Shown in pieces: positions 1 to 7,600 of a stretch of 13,990 nucleotides of DNA. This stretch comes from Chloroflexota bacterium (GTDB taxonomy: Bacteria; Chloroflexota; UBA6077). The notes beneath the pieces were generated by a model, which was not told the origin of the DNA, made no database searches, and saw nothing but the letters and a program-made list of their open reading frames with translations. Both the position numbers and the translations under genes were made by a program. Location: positions 1 to 13,990 of the forward strand of contig JAJYKO010000044.1 in assembly GCA_021788565.1 (NCBI GenBank). Reading direction: 5' to 3'. Within the stretch, counting starts at the first letter, position 1. Each line of letters starts with the position of its first letter.

Positions 1-144
1 ATCCTTGCAGACAAGGTGCCCATCGTGGACGGAGATTTCCAGACCATAGCCATAGAGTGACAGAACGCCAAGGGATGAAACAGGGATGGGAGCTGGGGAA
101 GATGTTGACGGTGTGGGGGTGTGAACAGTAGACTTCGGCTGCAT
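1..144 (-). CDS. cas1: Second Cas1 integrase gene, N-terminal 48 codons only (cut by window edge)
   Basis: Translation of the minus strand from an ATG at 144 gives MQPKSTVHTPTPSTSS and continues to the window edge as YGYGLEISVHDGHLVCKD. This is the same N-terminus as the complete cas1 gene at 9249: only codons 2, 3 and 6 contain differences. The first 126 bases of the window are identical to the reverse complement of 9267-9392. The leader upstream is also homologous but clearly diverged, with two hairpins kept. The gene starts 95 bp after the stop of the MerR-like gene on the same strand, so the two may be cotranscribed. Whether the rest of the gene is intact cannot be seen. The exact identity ends at the window edge, so an assembly-graph overlap at a contig end should be kept in mind. 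Confidence 0.85.
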   Translation of the reverse strand, partial: MQPKSTVHTPTPSTSSPAPIPVSSLGVLSLYGYGLEISVHDGHLVCKD

Positions 145-146
145 CT

Positions 147-163
147 GAGAACCAACCTTTCTC
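147..163 (-). promoter_or_regulatory. Hairpin with the Shine-Dalgarno in its loop, partial cas1 copy
   Basis: In gene orientation the sequence reads GAGAA-AGGTTGG-TTCTC, a 5-bp stem with the purine-rich Shine-Dalgarno stretch in a 7-nt loop, ending 2 nt before the ATG at 144. The other cas1 copy has an equivalent hairpin at 9230-9248 with changed but still paired stem bases. It may control access of the ribosome to cas1 mRNA. Confidence 0.5.
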
Positions 164-172
164 GGGTGCCAA

Positions 173-202
173 CCGGCGGGATGCCACTAACATCGCCGCC
201 GG
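173..202 (-). promoter_or_regulatory. Leader hairpin upstream of the partial cas1 copy
   Basis: In gene orientation: CCGGCGG, a bulged C, GATG, a 7-nt loop (TTAGTGG), CATC, CCGCCGG. That is an 11-bp stem with one bulge, 28 nt before the start codon. The complete cas1 gene has the same structure at 9193-9222, with the sixth stem pair changed from G-C to C-G. The preserved bulge and loop length indicate a conserved RNA (or cruciform DNA) element. Confidence 0.6.
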
Positions 203-239
203 GCTTCTAATTGTGATCTACAACTTCACGAGAGCATGT

Positions 240-1403
240 CTAGATGCTGGCAAGTAGGATACGTCGCAACTCATCGTTGCCGGCTAAATGGTTCAGAAAC
301 AATATCGCGGGGTAGAGTCCATCCCGATGGCGGTAGACAAACCGACGACAAAAGCGTAGTCCGTCCGCAATACTTGTGATGCGGGTCACGTCCTGTTGAA
401 GCCCTTCACTGCTGGCGTCACATATCCTTCGCCAGAGGAAACGCACAACAGGCCAATCGATGCCAGCGCGAGGATGGCGGCCATGAACAACCGGCTCAGG
501 GATAAACTTGGAGTAGGGCCACCTGTACAAGCTCTGTGGGAACATGGAACTCGGGATTTCGAAAAGCGGCTCAGCAACTTCTCCGATGTTACTATGCATT
601 AGACTATTGATAAGTTCGTCTTCTGTCCCAAACGACGCAGGATCAAATTTCACCCCAAATATCGCGCTAAGAGCAGCTGCGATAGCGTTGTTTAACGTGG
701 TCTGAGTACCCTTGAATTCATCGCGATTGAGCCCAAAGCCTACCATACCTTGAACAAGCATCGCGATACCTTGAAGTACATTCGCATCCTCGCTCATTCC
801 AGCGAGATGCTGGACTACTTGCCTATCGAGGGCGTCATTAAGATCATCTATCACTTCCTCATTCTTGATAGCGTCTTTGGGGCATTCTTCAGGCTTCTCT
901 TTGTTCACTGAAGCATCATCGCTAAGCGTTCTCGGTATTGGCCCGTCTCCGTACTTGCCTAGTCCGCTAAGGATAGGAACGCCGCGCAATGGGGCGATCT
1001 CTTGTTGCAACTGCTCCCAAACACCGTCGATCCATCGGATTACCGAGCCTTGCAACTGTACTGTATCTACCGGCAGGTAGTCGTAGCCCTCCAACCATAA
1101 CCAAACTCGCGCAGTCTCAGTGTCGTTGACGTAGCGTCGCCAACGGGCAAGGGCTTGCACGGCGCCAGCAGCGGACTCAGGGAACTGGACCTGTGGCCGG
1201 CCACGTCGCGCCGCGGAAGCCGCCGTACTGATATGCTCTGGCAACAACCCTTCTTCATGGTCCCACGCCCTAAGCGTTCGAAGGGAAATCCCCGCGTCCA
1301 CCGCATGCGCGGCTTCGAGCAGGTCTTGGTAAGTGTAGGTCTTACCCTTCACCTGGCTGGGTTTCGGTTGCTGCTCCTGGTTTCGTAGTTCGTCCCCATA
1401 CAT
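240..1403 (-). CDS. MerR-like HTH regulator, 387 aa
   Basis: The N-terminal part (about residues 23-92) looks like a MerR-type winged helix: YTYQDLLEAA, then GISLRTLRAWDHEEGLLP, then RRGRPQVQFPESAAGAVQAL, matching the usual pattern of a helix-turn-helix, a conserved Trp after the recognition helix, and a wing with an RG. The remaining 290 residues are not recognised. This is much longer than a classical MerR protein (about 110-160 aa), so it is probably a regulator with a large sensor or partner domain. The ATG at 1403 has AGGGAAGG 8 nt upstream. It is the only long gene on the minus strand here and lies just upstream of the partial cas1 gene, so control of that copy, or of the divergent replication genes, is plausible. 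It is visibly richer in A+T than the polymerase gene. Confidence 0.75.
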   Translation of the reverse strand: MYGDELRNQEQQPKPSQVKGKTYTYQDLLEAAHAVDAGISLRTLRAWDHEEGLLPEHISTAASAARRGRPQVQFPESAAGAVQALARWRRYVNDTETARVWLWLEGYDYLPVDTVQLQGSVIRWIDGVWEQLQQEIAPLRGVPILSGLGKYGDGPIPRTLSDDASVNKEKPEECPKDAIKNEEVIDDLNDALDRQVVQHLAGMSEDANVLQGIAMLVQGMVGFGLNRDEFKGTQTTLNNAIAAALSAIFGVKFDPASFGTEDELINSLMHSNIGEVAEPLFEIPSSMFPQSLYRWPYSKFIPEPVVHGRHPRAGIDWPVVRFLWRRICDASSEGLQQDVTRITSIADGLRFCRRFVYRHRDGLYPAILFLNHLAGNDELRRILLASI

Positions 1404-1681
1404 TTGTCGCGCCTTCCCTTGTTTCCCCGAATTGATGACATTCTAACATATTGCCACCACACACGCAAGCAACTGTCCAAGGGATGCTTGGGCATGGAGA
1501 TTATTTGACATTTCGTGGCTCGGGACTCACATAGCCGCGTGGTATGCTTGCTGACAAAGGATGTATGCGGATGAAGAACTGGCAACAGCCAGGGTGCGCT
1601 AGGCCAGAACCAGCAAATTATTGACACTCTAGATTCAGTTAGCCGGTGAGCCGTGTGATAGAGTTTGTTGGAGGTGAGTTG
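1404..1681. promoter_or_regulatory. Divergent control region between MerR-like gene and replication operon
   Basis: This 278-bp region separates genes transcribed in opposite directions, so promoters for both must lie here. On the minus strand a weak candidate is TTGCTT (1467-1472), 16 nt, TATGTT (1445-1450). On the plus strand two perfect TTGACA hexamers occur at 1505-1510 and 1621-1626, but no good -10 box stands at 16-18 nt from either. That would suit an activator-dependent promoter, as MerR proteins use, but it is not shown. No gene is visible. Confidence 0.4.
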
Positions 1682-1894
1682 ATGAACGAACCAAAGCGCC
1701 TGGTAACCTTCGCATTGCCGGAGCACCTGGTCGATCGTGCTCGCGAACTAGGCCAAACCAAGGGAACTACTCGCAATGCGATGGTACTGGAAGCGATCAA
1801 CGAGTTTATACAACGAATTTGGAGGCATGATGAAGAAGAACAAGGTTCCTTGCACAGTGCGGATGCCTGCCACCATGTTGAAATCGGTGGCTAA
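1682..1894 (+). CDS. Ribbon-helix-helix DNA-binding protein, 70 aa
   Basis: The segment KRLVTFALPEHLVDRARELG followed by TTRNAMVLEAINEFIQR has the shape of a CopG/Arc-type ribbon-helix-helix: a short beta strand (residues about 5-11), then two amphipathic helices with a turn at the Thr-Arg-Asn. Such proteins dimerise and bind palindromic operators, usually as repressors in plasmids and mobile elements. The start at 1682 is chosen because of a strong GGAGGTGA just upstream; the in-frame upstream start at 1646 has none and would add residues outside the fold. It is the first gene of the plus-strand operon and overlaps the next gene by 68 nt, which suggests translational coupling. The tail after residue 45 is not recognised. 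Confidence 0.7.
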   Translation: MNEPKRLVTFALPEHLVDRARELGQTKGTTRNAMVLEAINEFIQRIWRHDEEEQGSLHSADACHHVEIGG

Positions 1895-2003
1895 AGCTGC
1901 TGAGGCGGCCGGCCTGTCTCCGTCAGAGGTTGTGGCGATGGCGTTGGCGGCTTCTTCCACGTGGCGGACTCAGCAGAGCGCGAAGGTGGAGGTCCGCCAA
2001 TGA
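1827..2003 (+). CDS. Second ribbon-helix-helix-like protein, 58 aa
   Basis: The protein begins MMKKNKVPCTVRMPATMLKS and continues VAKAAEAAGLSPSEVVAMALAAS. This again fits a ribbon-helix-helix: strand VPCTVRMP, helix 1 MLKSVAKAAEAAG, turn LSPSE, helix 2 VVAMALAAS. The pattern is clearer than in the preceding gene, although the two share little sequence. GGAGG lies at 1821-1825, so translation may begin at the ATG at 1827 or, with better spacing, at 1830. The stop overlaps the next start as ATGA at 2000-2003. Two adjacent small RHH proteins could form a regulatory pair acting on the TGATATCA palindromes near cas1; this link is inference. Confidence 0.65.
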   Translation: MMKKNKVPCTVRMPATMLKSVAKAAEAAGLSPSEVVAMALAASSTWRTQQSAKVEVRQ

Positions 2004-2665
2004 GCAAGTCAGACACAACCGTGATCAGTGCGCCTGTTGCGGTTGTTGCGCCTGGTGATCTTGGCCAGCTCGCTGCTGAAATCCGTTTTGCCTACGCCGG
2101 CTTTGAAGCCAGTTGGAGCGACGCTCTCACACGTGCCATCGCACTAGGGAGCATGCTTGTCCAGGCCAAGACACAGCTTCGCCATGGCGAGTGGCTTCCC
2201 TTCCTTGACGCCTGTCAAGTTAGTAGCCAGGCAGCCTCAGTTTTCATACGGGTCGCGCGGGCCGCTGAGGCGGATGAACTACCCCTAAATTCCAACGCTG
2301 AGCGGAGTTTGAGTCTGCGGAAAGCCGCTGCTCTGGTGGCAACCGGTCGCAAGCGCGGTGAACTTCCCGAGGCGTCGCTCGGCGTTCGGGTGGCAACTAG
2401 TGCTCTCGGTGCGTTGCTCGGCAAGAGTCCCGATCAACGGACGGGCGGTTCCATTTGTGACTACCTTGAGCGGCTGGTGACAGCCATGGTCGATGGCTGG
2501 GGGGAAAATTGGCCCGAAGAGGAAGCCGAAGCTGCGCGCCTGGTAGGCACCGCCGTGGGCAGAGACAAGGCTGCGGAACTCGGCTCTGAACTCGTTGAGC
2601 AGGCTGTGTTCTTCGGCCGGCTAGGACAAGCACTTCAGGCCGTAGGACGGAAGGCGAGGTCATGA
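2000..2665 (+). CDS. DUF3102-like protein, 221 aa
   Basis: The N-terminal half contains the signature of DUF3102-type phage and plasmid proteins: a helix with ALTRAIALGSMLVQAK, then LRHGEWLPFLDACQVSSQAA, then a helix FIRVARAAEA. In that family the pattern is 'iG..L..aK..l.HGeW..wl', and members occur in phages and plasmids with no settled biochemical role. The C-terminal half (from about residue 130) is acidic and helical, and is not recognised. The start at 2000 overlaps the RHH gene by 4 nt and is preceded by GGTGGAGG; the upstream in-frame ATG at 1961 would lie deep in that gene. It overlaps the following gene by ATGA at 2662-2665. Confidence 0.65.
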   Translation: MSKSDTTVISAPVAVVAPGDLGQLAAEIRFAYAGFEASWSDALTRAIALGSMLVQAKTQLRHGEWLPFLDACQVSSQAASVFIRVARAAEADELPLNSNAERSLSLRKAAALVATGRKRGELPEASLGVRVATSALGALLGKSPDQRTGGSICDYLERLVTAMVDGWGENWPEEEAEAARLVGTAVGRDKAAELGSELVEQAVFFGRLGQALQAVGRKARS

Positions 2666-2880
2666 ACACCGAGCGAGAGAGCCTCAAAGCCGTCAGAACC
2701 ATGATGGAGACGTTACGTCGCGAGTTGGATGAAATCGAGACTCGCAAGGGATGGCAAGCGCTTGGCTATACATCGTTCGAAGCATTCGTGGCTGGCGAGC
2801 TTGGCATCAGCCTGATGTTCCTCCGCCGCGTCCTAGCGGGCGATCCTTTAGCCCTTACCCAATGGATACAGCGGCACTGA
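2662..2880 (+). CDS. Small HTH-like hypothetical protein, 72 aa
   Basis: A 72-residue protein with an N-terminal charged helix (RTMMETLRRELDEIETRKGW) and then ALGYTSFEAFVAGELGISLM followed by FLRRVL. The 'GW..LGY.SFE.F...E.GIS....RR' pattern resembles short phage and plasmid proteins in which a helix-turn-helix follows a conserved LGY-S motif. It is coupled to the DUF3102 gene by a 4-nt overlap, with GAGG just before the start. DNA binding is likely but not certain; a specific function is not recognised. It closes the first sub-operon, before a 143-nt gap. Confidence 0.5.
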   Translation: MNTERESLKAVRTMMETLRRELDEIETRKGWQALGYTSFEAFVAGELGISLMFLRRVLAGDPLALTQWIQRH

Positions 2881-2903
2881 ATTTTGAAAGGAGGCAGGAG
2901 AAA

Positions 2904-2929
2904 GCGCCTTAGCTGGCGGGCCAAGGCGC
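2904..2929 (+). terminator. Hairpin in the gap between two sub-operons
   Basis: GCGCCTT (2904-2910) pairs perfectly with AAGGCGC (2923-2929), and GC/GC pairs continue inside after one mismatch, leaving a small loop. It lies 23 nt after the stop at 2880. A U-run does not follow directly, so it is at best a weak or Rho-independent-like attenuator. A strong Shine-Dalgarno-like AAGGAGG at about 2888 precedes it without a suitable start codon. Confidence 0.3.
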
Positions 2930-3023
2930 GACGAGAGAAGCGGCTATTCGGTTGTTATAGCTATTATAGTCGATGCTTTCTAATCGCGCAAGCCCCTACC
3001 TGGCGCTTCCCCGAACAACGCAC

Positions 3024-3461
3024 ATGACGAAAATCTACTTCGCAACAACCCTTGACCAGTACGATAAACCCGAGTACCCGACCGTTCTGGCAGATGTCAG
3101 GGGCTACTTCGGGCCTGAAGCCGAGATCCTGGAGTCCCGCGCCCTCTGGCATTCTAACGATCACTGGCGTGGGGCATGGCCTGGACTGCTGCCTACGGTG
3201 GATGCACTCGCAGTGTGGCCGCGTCCCGATGGAACCATAGGCGCCGGTGTGTATCGCGAGGTCCAGGACGCTCGTGAACATGGGATACCCGTCCACATCT
3301 TCGCCAACGCTGACGCGGCACCTGCCAGGCGGTTCACTATGGTCCCACTGATGCCCGCTGTAGGCAGACCAAATTTCCAGCGCTTCGGAATGATTTACCC
3401 CTACAAATCACGCGCTAAGCGGTCAGTTGCCCGCGTTGGGGGTGACTCCGATGGCAGTTAG
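3024..3461 (+). CDS. Nucleoside 2-deoxyribosyltransferase-like protein, 145 aa
   Basis: The protein opens with MTKIYFATTLD, a typical first beta strand of the nucleoside deoxyribosyltransferase-like Rossmann fold. It later has VDALAVWPRPDGTIGAGVYREV (about residues 59-80) and then AREHGIPVHIF. In this superfamily the pattern 'D.lv.......G...E...A...G.pv' carries the active-site Glu, here probably E79. Members cleave N-glycosidic bonds of deoxynucleosides or deoxynucleotides. In a replicating element it could act on nucleotide pools, but substrate and activity are inferred only from the fold pattern. The start is uncertain: 3024 fits the fold, 2973 adds 17 residues, and neither has a good Shine-Dalgarno. 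It overlaps the next gene by 11 nt. Confidence 0.5.
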   Translation: MTKIYFATTLDQYDKPEYPTVLADVRGYFGPEAEILESRALWHSNDHWRGAWPGLLPTVDALAVWPRPDGTIGAGVYREVQDAREHGIPVHIFANADAAPARRFTMVPLMPAVGRPNFQRFGMIYPYKSRAKRSVARVGGDSDGS

Positions 3462-3963
3462 AACAGTTGGGCAAGAAGCAGCCGCAAGAGAAGTGCATCG
3501 ACTGGCGGCGCAGGGTATCAGCCAAAGGGAGATTGCCGGTCGTCTCGGGTTGGGGAAGGGTACGGTCTACGGTATCTTAAAGGGGCAGTTTGGATTATCG
3601 AGTGAACGGGCTAACGTGGTACTGGCGAATGCCCAGCGTGGTTACGGTGCTGAGTACATTCGCGCGGACGGCAACACTGAACGCCTTGTGCCAGCCGACA
3701 AGCGGTCATTCTCACTGATGGGACAGTACTGGCAGGGTGTGAAGGAATATTCGATCAGTGGAAGCGATACCACCCTCCGCAAGTTGGCAGGCAAGCGGAT
3801 CAGGATAGCCACTCCTGACGGGCCAAGGACTATGGTTCTGAAGTTCCACAAGGTCGGTATCGACAGACACCTACAGGCAGGCGAGGAACCCAATTACCAG
3901 CCGATCAACTCACGGCCCAAGCGCAACGGTGACGACGAAGAAGACACGGATGAAGCAGCGTAA
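3451..3963 (+). CDS. Helix-turn-helix protein, 170 aa
   Basis: Residues about 13-45 form a resolvase/transposase-type HTH: REVHRLAAQGISQREIAGRL followed by GLGKGTVYGIL. The turn glycines and the 'IA..LG....TV' recognition helix are clear. The middle has short strands (KRIRIATPDGPRTMVLKF) and the C-terminus is acidic (DDEEDTDEAA). No catalytic motif was found, so a DNA-binding accessory or replication-initiation protein is more likely than a recombinase. The start at 3451 is preceded by GGGGGTG and overlaps the previous gene; a TTG at 3427 is possible but less likely. The next gene follows within about 10 nt. Confidence 0.6.
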   Translation: MAVRTVGQEAAAREVHRLAAQGISQREIAGRLGLGKGTVYGILKGQFGLSSERANVVLANAQRGYGAEYIRADGNTERLVPADKRSFSLMGQYWQGVKEYSISGSDTTLRKLAGKRIRIATPDGPRTMVLKFHKVGIDRHLQAGEEPNYQPINSRPKRNGDDEEDTDEAA

Positions 3964-3973
3964 GAAGGGATGT

Positions 3974-4390
3974 ATGGAGATGTTATCTGATGCATACGAA
4001 GATGCAAGGCGCGAGTCCAAGAAGCGACACTGCCTCGACTGTGGCAGGCTGACAGTGAGCCGGAGTCAGGTTTGCCGAGAGTGCACAGCAAAACGCCACG
4101 GCTCTAGCCCCATCGAGAGACACCACGTCCTGGGCAAGCTGAACGATCCCGCCACGGTGACACTTCCGGCCAACGACCACGAAGAACTGAGCGCCATGCA
4201 GGAACGGTGGCCCGACCTACTCCGGAACGGCGATGGGCCGGAGCTGTCGCTAGCTCGGTTCCTGCGTGCAATAGGCGACTTCTTCAGGTGGGCGTCTGAG
4301 AAGGCGCGGAACTACTCCGACGAATTGCTAAGTTGGTATCGGGCCGGTGGTCGGTTCGGTGAAAGGTGGGTATGGAATGAACGCTACTAA
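3974..4390 (+). CDS. Zinc-ribbon / HNH-like nuclease, 138 aa
   Basis: Two CxxC pairs (C20/C23 in HCLDCG, C34/C37 in VCRECT) form a zinc ribbon. It is followed by IERHHVLGKLNDPATVTLP and ANDHEEL: the H50-H51, N67 and H69 arrangement matches the compact HNH pattern 'E.HH..G...D..TV.L..N.H..L' found in phage and mobile-element proteins. HNH proteins nick or cut DNA and are recurrent casposon cargo. The C-terminal half (RFLRAIGDFFRWASEKARNY) is helical. The start at 3974 has AAGAAGGG upstream; an in-frame start at 3929 would overlap the preceding gene by 35 nt. The stop overlaps the next gene by 14 nt. Catalytic activity is inferred from the motif only. Confidence 0.6.
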   Translation: MEMLSDAYEDARRESKKRHCLDCGRLTVSRSQVCRECTAKRHGSSPIERHHVLGKLNDPATVTLPANDHEELSAMQERWPDLLRNGDGPELSLARFLRAIGDFFRWASEKARNYSDELLSWYRAGGRFGERWVWNERY

Positions 4391-4649
4391 TCCTGTTGTA
4401 CCTACCAACACGAAGACTGCTGCCCGCTTTGTCGTGTTGATGACATCGCTGCTCGCGGGAGATCGACGGACGTACCGCATATTCCAACGCCATGGGGCAA
4501 CCTGGATCATTATCACCTTGGCAAGGTACGCCAAGAGGCATCTTGTCGCGGCTGGGGACGGCGTGCCATGGGAAGCTGAAGCATGGCAGTGCAATCCGGT
4601 GGACCTACAGTGGACGGGCATCTATGACGCGGATGTACATCTGGCGTAG
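4377..4649 (+). CDS. Hypothetical protein, 90 aa
   Basis: Not recognised. The protein runs from a Thr/Asn-rich start (MNATNPVVPTNTKTAAR) through helical segments FVVLMTSLLA and ATWIIITLARYAKRHLVAAG to a Trp-rich end (VPWEAEAWQCNPVDLQWTG). The two helical stretches are only moderately hydrophobic and are unlikely to be a membrane anchor. AAGGTGG precedes the ATG at 4377, which lies inside the end of the HNH-like gene. The polymerase start follows 10 nt after the stop, so it is translated as part of the same operon. A polymerase accessory or priming protein is one possibility, because protein-primed polymerases need a partner, but nothing in the sequence shows it. Confidence 0.55.
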   Translation: MNATNPVVPTNTKTAARFVVLMTSLLAGDRRTYRIFQRHGATWIIITLARYAKRHLVAAGDGVPWEAEAWQCNPVDLQWTGIYDADVHLA

Positions 4650-4659
4650 GAGAACCCTA

Positions 4660-7600
4660 ATGTATTCAACACCCGCACCGTTGAGCCACCCCCAAGGGTG
4701 GCCGGTGCCCATCGGCCTGCGCTGCTATCCCGTTACCACCAATACCAAAGAGCAGAAGGCGGAGAGCGAAAAGCCACGGCAACCACACAAACGCCCGTCG
4801 GCCATGCTCGTACTGGATACCGAGACGGCGACAGAGAATACAACCACCATGCCAGGCTTCGGCGGCAACGCCTGGAGAGGCGAGTACCAAACGCTTCTCT
4901 TCGGTTCTGCCCGACTGTATGTCCACAGCCGTCTTGAGGACGGCTCCAACGGCCGTCCCTCTGACGGCAAGGATGAAGAATGGCAGCAGGTAGGTGAGTG
5001 GTTATTCTATCCCGATGAACTGCCCGAGTATGGGCGCAGCATCATGCAGGACTACGCGTCGACTGTGTCCGAACCGATGGGAACCGGCCGCTTCCTCAAG
5101 GGTACCAGGATTGTCTTTGAGTGCGTCCCCTTATCGAAGTTCCTGGACATCGGCGATAGGAACAAGATGGATTTCTACAAGATAGCCGTTCGAGATCAAG
5201 CCCTCGTCGTCGGCTTCAACCTTCCCTTTGACCTGTCCAGGCTCGCTCTTGACGTAGGGACAACCCGAGCACACAACGGCAACAGCTTCATGGCAGGTGG
5301 CTTCAGCTTCACGTTATGGCCGCCACATAAGCAGGCCAACGGAAAGGAAGTCGAGTACAAACCCCGTCTGCAGATCAAACGGCTAGACTCCAAGATGGGC
5401 TCTATCAGGTTCACTGCCGAGAACACCGGACGAAACTCCCGAGCGGATACGCGGAGTGGCCGGAGGAAACGCGGCCGCTTCCTCGACTTATCACAAATGC
5501 TGTGGGCGTTGACGGAGAGTACCAGGAGCCTGGAGGGTTGGTGCCAGGCTTTCGGCATTGGTGGCAAGCTCAAGGCGCTCGATGGGCAGGAACAGGTACA
5601 TGGTGTACTCACTCCCGAGTACATCGAATACAACCGCGAGGACGTGCGGGCCACGTTCGATCTAGCGGTGAAGGTGCTTGAAGAGTTTGACCGCCATCCG
5701 ATATCGACAGAAGCAGGCGGAGTGCTCGCGGAAACTGGTGTCTATTCGGCCGCGACGATAGGGAAGCACTATCTCCAGGAGATGGGCATCAGAGCACGTG
5801 CCCAGCTACAACCCGATTTCTCGCCAGAGATCCAGGGGTACGCCATGGAAGCCTACTATGGTGGCCGCGTGGAAACCAGGATAGTCAAGACTGAGGTACC
5901 CATCGTATATGGCGACTTTACCAGCATGTACCCCACCGTCAACAGCTTGATGGGGCTCTGGAATTGGGTGATAGCGGAAAAGATCGAAACCTACGATGCC
6001 ACCGAGCAAGCACGCGCACTGCTGGAAGGCGTGACCGTCGAAGACGCCATGCAGTCCGAGTTCTGGAAGCATATAACCTTCATCGCGGAGATCGTACCCG
6101 ATGGGGATGTCTTGCCAGTACGAGCCAAGTATTCGGGCAAGGCGAATTCCACCTATTCTATCGGGATCAACCCGTACCACTCCAACCGGCCACAGTGGTA
6201 CGCCGGTCCCGACTTGATAGCGTCCAAACTCATGACCGGCGGAAAGACGCCGCAAGTGAAGAGGGCGATAGGTTTTCGTGCCGTGGGAGTGCAGGCGGAT
6301 CTTCATCCCATCAAGCTGCGCGGCACCGTCAGAGTTGATCCCCGAGCACAGGACTTTTTTAACTTCGATATCAGGGAACGCAACAAGGTAAAGAAGGGTT
6401 TGCCACCCTACGACAAGTTGTCCGACTCCGAACGCGGCACCCTCCAGAAGTTCTTGAAGCTGCTGGCTAACTCTTGCTCGTACGGGATCTATGCACAGAT
6501 GAACCTGGAAGAGGCAGAGACACAACAGGACGTAATTCTCTACACCGGTCTTGGACCGCTGCAAGTAAAGACGGCTCGTTATGAAAAGCCAGGCGATTTC
6601 TTCTTTGCTCCTATGGCAACGCTCATAACGTCTGCCTCTCGGCTGATGTTGGCTCTGCTTCAGACCAGGGTGGAAGCGGCCGGAGCAAGTTACGCCATGT
6701 GTGATACAGACTCCATGGCGATTGTCTCCACGGAAGAAGGCGGAACACTGCGAGTCCAGGCTTCCGGCGCGGATGGGAAGGAGATAGAGCAAGTCATCAA
6801 GGCGCTATCCTGGCAGGAAGTGGACGGCATCCTAGCAGAGTTCAACGAACTGAACCCGTATGGCGATGCGGTGAAATCTCTCATCAAGAAGGAAGACGAG
6901 AACTTTGACGAGAGCGGTAAGCAGGTTCACCTGTACGCTTTCACTATCGCGGCTAAGAGGTATTGTCTGTACCAGAAGCGAGACGGGCGCAACGTCATAG
7001 TCAAGGCGTCGGAGTCTGGCTTAGGGCAGTACATGGAACCCTGGCAAGGTCACAGGCGGAAAGAGCGTATCGGCGAAACCTGGCAGGCTTTCATCGATGG
7101 CAAGAACGATGTTCCGTGGAGTGAAGCAGCCTCAGTACAGCAATCGCGTATTTCTTCGTGGGCGCTGTACGAGCGCTTCAAACCGATCAACGAGAGTAAG
7201 CCTTACTCAGAGCGCATCAAACCGTTCAACTTCATGTTGAACTTGTCGGCTTCAAGCGACGATAGCAGGCATCTTGTGCTAATTGCCCCATTCGAGAAGA
7301 ACCCCGATAAGTGGGGAAGCGTCCAATGGATCGACTACAAGAACCCTACGCGGCGATATAGGCTTGCTGAGTCAGGCGGAACAGGAACAGCCCCACTCAC
7401 TAGAACGAACTGGGCAGACACGGTGCGGGAATACCATCAGTTAGGTGCTGAGCGTGGTATGAGCGAGGCCGAAATAGCTGGTGAACTGCGAACACTGCGG
7501 AAAGCGTACATAGATGCTGGATTGGAAATTGACGAAGACGACTTCGAGATTGCCCGCTACCGCAACCACAGATCCATTCTGTTCGATGTGAGACCGGCCG

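Noticed and set aside
2662..4649. Possible cas2 among the small genes
   Set aside because: None of the small proteins has the ferredoxin-like Cas2 pattern with its early conserved Asp (for example a start like 'vvYDI.d..rr'); the contents are HTH, NDT-like and HNH-like proteins.
5806..6792. 328-codon open frame on the minus strand inside the polymerase gene
   Set aside because: It lies fully antisense to the most conserved part of the polymerase (motifs A to C), has no recognisable domain and is explained by the codon bias of the real gene.
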